Source: JADJSS01 sp046329815
Lineage (GTDB): Bacteria > Bacteroidota > Bacteroidia > Chitinophagales > JADIYW01
Reading direction: 5' to 3'
Length of the DNA stretch: 64,000 nucleotides
Assembly (NCBI GenBank): GCA_046329815.1
Contig: JAXLTY010000002.1
Location: forward strand, 496,001-560,000
The number at the start of each line of letters is the position of its first letter. Position 1 is the stretch's first letter. The notes beneath the pieces were generated by a model that was given only the letters and a program-made list of their open reading frames with translations, did no database searches and had not been told where the DNA came from. Positions 25,987 to 33,922 of the stretch are shown here, piece by piece. The position numbers were made by a program, and so were the translations under genes.

Positions 25987-28929
25987 TTAAGGCACGAGCG
26001 ATTTTATAAAATCTTTTAAGAGTTGTTCCATTTTTGTAAAATCTTTTATGCTGTTACTGAAAAATCTGAAATGATCTGCATTGCCATTTGAATAAGTTGA
26101 ATAAAAACATTTACTTCCACTTTTACAAGAAATTTTAACTTCATCTATTACAGATGAACCAACAGATTTTCCAATTGTAATAATGGTATTGTTTTTTAGT
26201 TCGCTGATGTCAATAGAAGATTTATAGTTTGCACCATATACATAAAATGCAAAATATACTTTTCCATCTTTTACTTCTACTTCACGATACGTTTCTGAGT
26301 TAAATGTCTTGAGGTATTCGTTTAGCTTTTTTAGTTTTTCTGTGTAATTAGAAGTAGAAGTTGGTGACTGATTGTTTGATGAATTATTTACAACTTTAAA
26401 TTTTACACCATAAAAAGTTACCGGTTTCTCTTCGCCATCAAAACGAATACCACAAGAATAAGTACCTATATTACTTTCTATGATATCATATTCAGCCGTT
26501 CCAATTTGTCCGATATATTTCTTTTTGTTTGCAAGATTATCTTCTTTTTCCCAAAAACCTGTAATTAATACTTTAGTGCCTTTTGGGATATTATTTTTTT
26601 TATCTGTTAAATTAGAAAATGATGATTTCTGACTATCCGTTAATTCAAACTCTTCATCTATCCATTCGTCATTATTATTTGTTGCTGTTGATTTATTTGT
26701 TTGTCTATTTTTTGCGATTTCATCGCGTGAATCCGATGTTTTATTCTTCGGTTGATTGGTTGAATTTCCACTGTTCATAATATCAATATTGGATTTCAAA
26801 CCATCTAAAAATTCACTTGACTCGGTGTATTTTTGTGATGAGTTTGCTGTTGAATTAGTTGATTTGTTTCCTAAATAAGCGTCTCTGAAATTGTTTAGTA
26901 AGTCAGCTAATTCTTGATAATTGTAAGAACCACTTTTGGTAAATTGTGTATATTCTTCTCTGCCATTTTCTTTCCAATCGGTAGAAATACATTTATCATC
27001 ATATTTACATTTAAAAATTACACGAGAGTATTGTTCCTGAATCACAGCGCCTTCCATATCTTCCATTTTGAATTTATTGTATTTTCCTGCTTTAAATCGG
27101 TCGTAGATGTAGCCGTCTTTCACTTCAAAATAACCATAATAACCATTGTCGAATGTTTTTAGGTAGTCGTTTAGTTTTTTTAATTCAGTTTGATAGTTAG
27201 CCGTAGTTATTTTTGTTGTTGTATTAATTTTAGGTGCAACTTTTGCAAGTTCATCAAAATCTTCATCTATCCAATCATCATCATTTTCAGTAGTTGAAGA
27301 TTTTTTTCCAGTTAACTGATTCCAGAAATTTGTCATCAGACTGTATAATGTATTCATTTCTGAAGTTGAAGAACAATTGTAATTAAAATAATCGTAATCG
27401 CTTTTCATATAATCCGAATACACACATTTTGATTTATTCTTACAATATAAATGCACCACATTATATCTTGTATCTTTTTCTACACCTTCTATATCGCTAA
27501 TTTTTGCTTTAGAAGTATAAGTGCCTCTGAAATGTTCGATGATATATCCGTTTTTAATTTCGATCCATTTACTTAATTCTTTATCCATTGGTTTAAGAAA
27601 TGTATTTAATTTTTCTAATGCAGTTTGGTAATTAGCTGTTGAATTATTGGATGGAGTATAAGTTGTATTTGCTTTTACTGATGTGTTTACAGATGGTTTT
27701 TTTCCTCTAACTGCATCTAATAAATTATTGATTAGTTGTGCGAATTCTGTTGTGTTATAAGATGAAGATTGATACATCGGTAAACCATTTATTTTACCAT
27801 TGGTGTAGGTTGCCGTCATGCATTTATTTGCATCTAAACATTTGAGTTCAATTTTTTTATTTTCTTCCGTGATATATGCTTTATCTAATTCATTAACATC
27901 TGCCTTACAATAAGTGCCAGCTTTTAAGCGAATATAAATATCGTTGTCAATTACTTCAAAATATCCATAGTAACCATCATCAAAATTTTTAAGATAATCA
28001 TTGAGTTTTTTTAATTCGGTTTGATAATTATTTTTTGTTGAAGTGTTTGGTAAACTTGAATTATTGCTTTTCAATTGCACTAATGCGTCATCAACTTTTG
28101 ATTTAGAATTTGACACAGGATTTTTATTATATGCAGTAATAAAATTATTTAATAACGTGATAAATTCATTAGAGTTAAAATCCGTTGATTGTGAAAAAGA
28201 AAAACTAGAGTAGTTTTGATTGGTAAATGTAGAATATAAGCAATTGTAAGAGCTTTTGCAGGCAATATCTACTTTTCGGCTTTTTTCTTTTTCAAATGCG
28301 TAATCCAAATCAGTAATTTTCGCTTTGCAATAATCAGTACCATTTTTAAATCTGTCGTATAAATAACCATCTTTCACTTCCAGATAACCATAGTAGCCGT
28401 TGTCAAAAGTCTTGAGATAATCATTTACTTTTTGTAAAGCCGTTTTGTAATTAATTCCAGAATTAGAAGCAATTGTACCATCTTTTGTTTTGGAAGTAAT
28501 GTTGTCTAAAACTTCATCACTAAATATAATTTCTTCATCTACTTTTACGTCCATGTCTTTTAAATCAAATCTCAAATCTATTATGTAACCTGTATTCCAG
28601 TTTTGTGATTTCTCATAAATACAATCCATTGAATAATCGTTTGCTAAAGTTCTTTCTTCCCAAACGTCGTCATTTTGAGCGCAGGCTACGGCTGTGATTC
28701 TGTGATAACCTTTAGGAATATTTACTTCCACACTGTTATACTTATCCTGGTCTTTGACAGTGCTTTCGCCAATCTTAACGCCATCTGATTTTACAACAAG
28801 TTTGGTTTTCCTGATGGAACCTTCATTAGAGTTGGCAAAATAGAAGTTGAATTTAAGATTAACCTTTTCCTGCGCCGCCACAAAGTTTGCGATAAGTATT
28901 GACAAGATTATGGTGTGTATGCTTTTCAT
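25987..28929 (-). CDS. secreted protein with five CX5C repeats and an SH3-like domain (unknown)
   Basis: A 980-residue protein. A signal peptide (1-20, ending VAAQ) is followed by a beta-rich N-domain (21-130). Five ~110-residue repeats lie at 161-270, 301-410, 433-542, 578-688 and 861-978. Each reads YxTxLxKLNxYLKxFDxGYY, xEVKDGYIYxRF, CK-x4-C and LLxxFxxAYxGK. The pair is invariant as CX5C: C224/C230, C364/C370, C496/C502, C641/C647, C935/C941. An SH3-like module (IPKGTKVLITGFW to GVKFKVVN, 781-848) sits between repeats four and five, and two acidic DDWIDEDF-type linkers separate repeats. I do not recognise the repeat. The downstream neighbour and two upstream genes share modules, so they likely form one system. 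Confidence 0.8.
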   Translation of the reverse strand: MKSIHTIILSILIANFVAAQEKVNLKFNFYFANSNEGSIRKTKLVVKSDGVKIGESTVKDQDKYNSVEVNIPKGYHRITAVACAQNDDVWEERTLANDYSMDCIYEKSQNWNTGYIIDLRFDLKDMDVKVDEEIIFSDEVLDNITSKTKDGTIASNSGINYKTALQKVNDYLKTFDNGYYGYLEVKDGYLYDRFKNGTDYCKAKITDLDYAFEKEKSRKVDIACKSSYNCLYSTFTNQNYSSFSFSQSTDFNSNEFITLLNNFITAYNKNPVSNSKSKVDDALVQLKSNNSSLPNTSTKNNYQTELKKLNDYLKNFDDGYYGYFEVIDNDIYIRLKAGTYCKADVNELDKAYITEENKKIELKCLDANKCMTATYTNGKINGLPMYQSSSYNTTEFAQLINNLLDAVRGKKPSVNTSVKANTTYTPSNNSTANYQTALEKLNTFLKPMDKELSKWIEIKNGYIIEHFRGTYTSKAKISDIEGVEKDTRYNVVHLYCKNKSKCVYSDYMKSDYDYFNYNCSSTSEMNTLYSLMTNFWNQLTGKKSSTTENDDDWIDEDFDELAKVAPKINTTTKITTANYQTELKKLNDYLKTFDNGYYGYFEVKDGYIYDRFKAGKYNKFKMEDMEGAVIQEQYSRVIFKCKYDDKCISTDWKENGREEYTQFTKSGSYNYQELADLLNNFRDAYLGNKSTNSTANSSQKYTESSEFLDGLKSNIDIMNSGNSTNQPKNKTSDSRDEIAKNRQTNKSTATNNNDEWIDEEFELTDSQKSSFSNLTDKKNNIPKGTKVLITGFWEKEDNLANKKKYIGQIGTAEYDIIESNIGTYSCGIRFDGEEKPVTFYGVKFKVVNNSSNNQSPTSTSNYTEKLKKLNEYLKTFNSETYREVEVKDGKVYFAFYVYGANYKSSIDISELKNNTIITIGKSVGSSVIDEVKISCKSGSKCFYSTYSNGNADHFRFFSNSIKDFTKMEQLLKDFIKSLVP

Positions 28930-28966
28930 GAGCGTTGATTTATTTCTACCTGTTATAACATTGATT

Positions 28967-30580
28967 TTAGTTTATCTCTATATATATAAATATGGACTGT
29001 GCGTATTTCTCATAGCTGTTCTTTACTAAATCAGGAACCTCATTCCTGTTGAGTAAGCGTACCATAATATACAGATTCTTATATTTTTCGCTGTAACCGG
29101 GATTGATCTTTGTGGGGTTGCGTATGATGAACGTCGTTTGTTCCTTGTTTTCTTCAAGCTGGTAGTTTCCGTATGGCAAATCACACCCCAAGAGCGCTTC
29201 TCTAAGTTCCACATACTTCTTTTTGGCCACCTCCATGCTGGTATTGCCTTGCAGCATATATGCTGTATATTGTTTTCTATTGCTAGTATAATTTGGAGAT
29301 ATGTCATCTATATCCACATCTTTCAAATGGAAACGGCATACACCAAAATCATACAATACGGGCTTGCCATACAGTTGAGTGGCAAACAGGTTATATTGTT
29401 GTATGAAGCTGTTGTTAAAATCATTTGGATAGTCTATTAACAGGCTGTCCATAAAACTGCATGTATTCGGGGAGTTGGCTACGGTTGTGTATTTTAGATG
29501 TTTGCTTTCTTCTTCATTGAGTTTGGCATAAGCTGCTTTCAGTTCCTTCATTTCAGCCGATAATGCTTCATTGAAAGAAGTGCCAGAACTATTGAAATTC
29601 TTGGCAGATGCCGTTGCTTGTGGTTTCTTGTATTCTATGGACTGTAGTGCAATGCATTTTGCCGAATTGATGGTGAATTGTTTGCCAGTGCCATCAAGTG
29701 TGATGTCTACAGTATAACTTGCATACTCATCATATAATGCACTTTTCAGAATATCTTTATTAAGTACGCCCGGTTTTCCAAGTATGGTTTTAGCTGTCTC
29801 TTCGCTTATTTTCGTGACGGATGGAACATCCATGAAATATACAAGCACGTGTGTGCCTTTAGGTAAATATATATCTGAGGTCGTAGTAATGGTTGGGTAC
29901 TGTTGTGTATTGAATGCAATGTCTGATACGGCAGACTCTGACGAAGGTTCTAGATTTACGTCCTCCAAATACAATAATTTTCCGTTTTTGCCCAAAAAAT
30001 TGCACCTATACGTTCCATATTTGTTAGGAGGTGTATTTTCGAGCAGGATAAACGTCTTATTCAATACTTCAGTTGCATCATATATTTTCTTAGGATTCCA
30101 GTCATTATTCATATTTATGGCAGTAACTTTCACCTTGTCGAATTTATTGTATAGTTTGGTTGCAACCGGTTTTTCAGGAAGCGGTTTGGTGATTCCGTTC
30201 TTTTCATCGCGATACGCTTTTAAAAATTTATTGAAAAGGGAAGCTAATTTTACCGGCTCATAATAGTCACTTTCCAACTTGTAGGAGGTTACATACATGT
30301 TAAACCAATTGACACATTTTTCATCGTTTTTGCAATGAATTTTGATACCGTTATCAATCTGTGTTACCTGTTCATCTGCTTCTAAAATTGGGAAACTGGT
30401 AAAATCATCATTAAAGTGAAAATAAAAAACATCATCCTTAACTTCCAGCGACTTGATGCGCCATTCTTTATCAGTGATATATTTTTCCAAATCGTTTAAA
30501 GCAGTTTTAGCATCTTGTGCAGAAAGCTGAGTTGCAGAAAATATTAGCATTATACAAAAAGAGAAAATGTATTTTTTCAT
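28967..30580 (-). CDS. secreted protein with one CX5C module and two SH3-like modules (unknown)
   Basis: A 537-residue exported protein with a signal peptide ending LSAQ (22). Residues 24-126 match the repeat of the 980-residue neighbour: ALNDLEKYITDKEW, SLEVKDDVFYF, CKNDEKC (C83/C89) and LFNKFLKAYRD. Two SH3-like segments follow: about 146-212 (FDKVKVTAINM to LLYLEDVNLE) and about 232-312 (YLPKGTHVLVYFMD to FTINSAKCIAL). The C-terminal 200 residues are not recognised. It starts 5 bp after the end of the 104-residue gene and lies 37 bp before the 980-residue gene, so co-transcription is very likely. Confidence 0.78.
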   Translation of the reverse strand: MKKYIFSFCIMLIFSATQLSAQDAKTALNDLEKYITDKEWRIKSLEVKDDVFYFHFNDDFTSFPILEADEQVTQIDNGIKIHCKNDEKCVNWFNMYVTSYKLESDYYEPVKLASLFNKFLKAYRDEKNGITKPLPEKPVATKLYNKFDKVKVTAINMNNDWNPKKIYDATEVLNKTFILLENTPPNKYGTYRCNFLGKNGKLLYLEDVNLEPSSESAVSDIAFNTQQYPTITTTSDIYLPKGTHVLVYFMDVPSVTKISEETAKTILGKPGVLNKDILKSALYDEYASYTVDITLDGTGKQFTINSAKCIALQSIEYKKPQATASAKNFNSSGTSFNEALSAEMKELKAAYAKLNEEESKHLKYTTVANSPNTCSFMDSLLIDYPNDFNNSFIQQYNLFATQLYGKPVLYDFGVCRFHLKDVDIDDISPNYTSNRKQYTAYMLQGNTSMEVAKKKYVELREALLGCDLPYGNYQLEENKEQTTFIIRNPTKINPGYSEKYKNLYIMVRLLNRNEVPDLVKNSYEKYAQSIFIYIEIN

Positions 30581-30585
30581 ACTTG

Positions 30586-30900
30586 TTATTTTGTAGTTAT
30601 TATTAACGAAGAAGTATTTTTTGATTTCATTATATAGCTGTTGGAATTAGCTTGCTTGATAATGGAATCGCCAACTTGTATTTTTGAAATAAAGGCATCT
30701 GGTACATCTATGCTGGTGTTGTCACTCAATTTGGCTACTCGTTGTATAGGTCTTCCTCGCACACCGTAAATTTCAGTTACTACTGCATGAATTGTTCTTT
30801 TGTATTCGGCTTTTTTATCCATGAAAAATAATTTGAAAACAAGTACTAAAAATAATAGTACTAAAATTCCGAAAATTATATACATGGTTTTTGAAATCAT
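30586..30900 (-). CDS. small membrane-anchored protein of the CX5C cluster
   Basis: A 104-residue protein with one N-terminal transmembrane helix (about 7-27, IIFGILVLLFLVLVFKLFF) followed by a short basic stretch and a beta-rich soluble domain (HAVVTEIYGVRGRPIQRV, SIDVPDAFISKIQVGDSII). The IQVGDSII segment is reminiscent of small SH3/OB-like folds, but I cannot assign a family. Tightly packed: 2 bp after the 783-residue gene and 5 bp before the 537-residue gene. Confidence 0.7.
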   Translation of the reverse strand: MISKTMYIIFGILVLLFLVLVFKLFFMDKKAEYKRTIHAVVTEIYGVRGRPIQRVAKLSDNTSIDVPDAFISKIQVGDSIIKQANSNSYIMKSKNTSSLIITTK

Positions 30901-30902
30901 TG

Positions 30903-33254
30903 TTAGTTATTAACTTTGATTTTAACTTTATAAAATACAGCGGCATTTTTTTCTCCAGCAAATTTTATCATGCCATAATAAGTGCCGTCGCCATTTTCTG
31001 TCAACATTTCGACGGTGCCTGTTTTGCCAATATATTTTTTGTTTTCGTTATAAAATTTATCGGATGAAGGAACGTCTATCACAGTTACTTCAGTGTCTTT
31101 TTCAATAAAATTCATGCCTCTAAAAATATCGCTAGTGGATTTTTGAATTAACTCAGTTCTATCTAAAGATTTGCCATCCAACAGATCTTTCATTGCAGCA
31201 TCCACTTTTTTTTGTGCTTCTTTTACGGCATCATCAGCTTGCTTATAGGAAGGTGTATTTGTACTTGATGAAGCATATCGTTTAGGAATGGTATAATTGT
31301 AACCGGTATTTACACTAAAACGATGAGAGCCGGTTTGTTTAGTGATGTATTGTTCAGATTCCACATCATCATAGTCTTCTTTATATACTATAGCGTAAGG
31401 CTTTCCGCCAACGAGCTTATCCATATTAATTTCGTCTTCTTTAGTTATATCTTGATCCGGTGGCCCAAAAATGGTAACTACTTTGTACGTAAAATCTTCT
31501 CTATTCAGCTGAGAGTTCCAAAAAGAATATTGATAAATCATTGACCCTTTTAATTCATTATTTCTTCTCCACTCAAATGTTTCTGCATTTGCTTTTTCAT
31601 TTCGTTCTTCAATAGATTTCCAATAAGCGGCAGCTTCTTCTTGTTTTTTATATTCCTCTGCTTTGTAATAATCAACCAATTTTACTTCACTGTAAGGTGC
31701 TAAAAAATATAATGATTCATTATTGCCAAATTTCATTTCATCGGGCAACCAAGCTGTCTTATCACCACCGGGTATTCTGATGATACTGTAAAACTCTCCA
31801 TCTTCGCCTTCCAAATTTTCTAACAGATATACTTCATACGGATGTTCTTTTTGATTTTTATTGACAATAGACATGAATTTTTCAGGTGTATTCATATTAT
31901 TGGGTTTATATTTAAAATCGCAAAGCTTTAACAGTTTGTCTAACTCAGCATCTGATAATTTATATCTATCTTTTAATTTTTGTGTTTGTCCTGCTTTAAA
32001 TTTTACAGCCTCTGTATTTATTAAGAATGGTTTTTTCTGATTGTGCAGATATACTTCAAGATTAAAATATTTATCAAATCTGTCAGCAGTAAATCCCATT
32101 TTAACATCATCAAAATATCCATTCTCTTTCCAAATGCCTTCCAGTACTCTTCCGTCCTTGTAAGTATATTTACCTTTTCCATCTTTTTTCCCAAATTTAA
32201 ATTCTCCTTCATATACATCTCCGCTTTTGTATCTTTCAATGCCAAATCCTTCGTATTTTATGTTATAATCTTTAAGTTTATCAGCATAATTTCTTACTGC
32301 TCCTTCATAAAATACAAAACCGTCTTCTGTCAGATATTGAGCCTTCCCTTCTAATTTTCCGTTCACACATCTACCTTTAATGGTATATCCATTAATATGC
32401 TCAAAGACACAATCACCATTTTGACAATTTGCTGATGCGCATACCATTTCGATTCTTTCTGCATTTATCTTGTCGATAGATAATGTTATTTCAGTTCCAC
32501 TTCTAAGAACTTTAAATATGTTATTGTTAAATCCACATTCTTTGAATGTACTCAATGCATTGACTGCCGTAGCATATCTTATATTTTTGTCATTAACAGA
32601 TACAATGATATCGCCCACTTTTAAGCCTGCTTTTTCTGCATAAGAAGTTCTGATGACTTTTTTGACAACAACAGAATCTGTTGCTGAAGCGGTGAATTTA
32701 AAGCCAAATGAATAGGGACCTCTTTTTAAAATGTACCAAGGTTCAAAGTATGTACTGCTAAGAGGAGAGGTAGAAATATTTTCTTTTAAGACCATTTGAA
32801 AAAAACCTTTGCCATTTTCTGCCAACTTATCTTTTGGCATGTGCATATTCAAATCATTGGGAACATACATTAAGCATAAAACATCGTTAACACCCGTGTA
32901 TTCATAGGTGCCATTCTTATATCCATTTATTTCACATACTTTATACATAACATAAGCTACGTCATCATCATTTTTGGCCACAGGGTGATTCTTGAGGTAA
33001 GTGCCTTCTATTACTTTCTCTGCTTCCTCTATGGAAATATCCAATGCCTTAGCAATGGGTTTGAGTTGTTTGTTATCTATAAGTCTCCAGCCATTGGAAG
33101 AATAATTGTTAAACTGAATAACATTGTTCGTGTAATATTTTGTTTTGTCTTTAATGTTGTACACCTGACTATTTCCAGAAAATGAAATGAATACAAAAAT
33201 TAGTAACGGAATTATTCGTGTTATTAAATACATTGATTTCCTAAATTTTTTCAA
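30903..33254 (-). CDS. secreted PDZ - MORN - SH3-like protein, first gene of the CX5C cluster
   Basis: A 783-residue protein with a signal peptide (about 1-30, ending SFSGNSQ). A PDZ domain (about 190-262) contains AEKAGLKVGDIIVSVNDK. A cysteine cluster CASANCQNGDC (272-282) leads into MORN-type repeats (about 283-380; GFGIERYKSGDVYEGEFKFG, DGKGKYTYKDGRVLEGIW). The C-terminal ~70 residues (EKDTEVTVIDV to YKVKIKV) match the SH3-like module of the two downstream proteins. PDZ and MORN domains bind peptides or lipids and act as scaffolds, so a structural or assembly role at the envelope is inferred. First of four packed minus-strand genes; the regulatory region lies at 33255-33354. Confidence 0.82.
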   Translation of the reverse strand: MKKFRKSMYLITRIIPLLIFVFISFSGNSQVYNIKDKTKYYTNNVIQFNNYSSNGWRLIDNKQLKPIAKALDISIEEAEKVIEGTYLKNHPVAKNDDDVAYVMYKVCEINGYKNGTYEYTGVNDVLCLMYVPNDLNMHMPKDKLAENGKGFFQMVLKENISTSPLSSTYFEPWYILKRGPYSFGFKFTASATDSVVVKKVIRTSYAEKAGLKVGDIIVSVNDKNIRYATAVNALSTFKECGFNNNIFKVLRSGTEITLSIDKINAERIEMVCASANCQNGDCVFEHINGYTIKGRCVNGKLEGKAQYLTEDGFVFYEGAVRNYADKLKDYNIKYEGFGIERYKSGDVYEGEFKFGKKDGKGKYTYKDGRVLEGIWKENGYFDDVKMGFTADRFDKYFNLEVYLHNQKKPFLINTEAVKFKAGQTQKLKDRYKLSDAELDKLLKLCDFKYKPNNMNTPEKFMSIVNKNQKEHPYEVYLLENLEGEDGEFYSIIRIPGGDKTAWLPDEMKFGNNESLYFLAPYSEVKLVDYYKAEEYKKQEEAAAYWKSIEERNEKANAETFEWRRNNELKGSMIYQYSFWNSQLNREDFTYKVVTIFGPPDQDITKEDEINMDKLVGGKPYAIVYKEDYDDVESEQYITKQTGSHRFSVNTGYNYTIPKRYASSSTNTPSYKQADDAVKEAQKKVDAAMKDLLDGKSLDRTELIQKSTSDIFRGMNFIEKDTEVTVIDVPSSDKFYNENKKYIGKTGTVEMLTENGDGTYYGMIKFAGEKNAAVFYKVKIKVNN

Positions 33255-33291
33255 TATTGATTAAAATTAATGTAAATGAGTGTCAATTATT

Positions 33292-33354
33292 ATACCAAAT
33301 TAGTGGTATTTACATAAAAAATGCTGAATATCAGTACTACTACTGATATCAGTA
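33292..33354. promoter_or_regulatory. operator-like inverted and direct repeats between divergent genes
   Basis: Two elements lie in the 138-bp divergent spacer. ATACCA-AATTAG-TGGTAT (33292-33309) is a 6-bp-arm inverted repeat. ATATCAGTA occurs twice directly (33328-33336, 33346-33354), 18 bp apart, with an inverted copy TACTGATAT between them (33341-33349); the core ACTGATATCAGT is a perfect palindrome. This looks like a multi-site binding region for a regulator of the CX5C cluster, the lipoprotein gene or both. Confidence 0.5.
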
Positions 33355-33392
33355 ATTATAACATTTTGTAATTTTACTAAACAATAAATCTT

Positions 33393-33917
33393 ATGAATAA
33401 ACTAATTATTATATTATCTGCGGTTTGCTTTATTTTTACAACTGCTTGTAAAAAAGATAATAGCACAAATAACTTCGATAGTAATTTAACAAATGGCAGA
33501 TGCAGAGTTTTTTGCACTATTAATGGTGCTATTACGATGGACTATGCTTCACAAGATGTGAATAGCTTTAGTGCATATAATTCTGTATCTATGGCTTTAG
33601 CACCTGACTTTAGAAATACTACAACAGGTGAAAGAGCAACTATGGAAATTTTAGTTCCTATTTCAACTACACCAGGTAGTTATCATTTAACTGATGCTGG
33701 TGCACCAAATATTAGTTTTACTTTTACTAAAGACAATATTTATTCAGGTGTTGGAAATTCTTGGAATGCTACAGTGGGCAGCAATATGACTTTTGTACTT
33801 ACTAAATCTAGTTATACTGAATTAGAAGGTACATTTAATGGTACTGCTGTTAGTGTTAGTGACGGTTCAACGATAACAATAACTAATGGAAAATTTAAAA
33901 CAGTTTTTACACATTAA
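33393..33917 (+). CDS. lipoprotein, Bacteroidota type, unknown function
   Basis: A 174-residue protein with a lipoprotein signal (VCFIFTTAC, lipid-modified C19) followed by KKDNSTNN. The mature part is beta-rich and ends with LEGTFNGTAVSVSDGST and ITITNGKFKTVF. The same closing pattern (EGTFSGTGTL, ITILNGTFKVRRV) is seen at the end of the protein at 46385-47593, so both share a common Bacteroidota surface domain. Divergent from the CX5C cluster and convergent with the ABC-F gene 5 bp away. Confidence 0.75.
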   Translation: MNKLIIILSAVCFIFTTACKKDNSTNNFDSNLTNGRCRVFCTINGAITMDYASQDVNSFSAYNSVSMALAPDFRNTTTGERATMEILVPISTTPGSYHLTDAGAPNISFTFTKDNIYSGVGNSWNATVGSNMTFVLTKSSYTELEGTFNGTAVSVSDGSTITITNGKFKTVFTH

Positions 33918-33922
33918 AAAAA

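Noticed and set aside
29784..30263. Antisense frame of 159 codons inside the 537-residue CX5C protein gene
   Set aside because: The sense frame has a signal peptide and modules shared with its neighbours; the antisense frame shows no recognisable feature.
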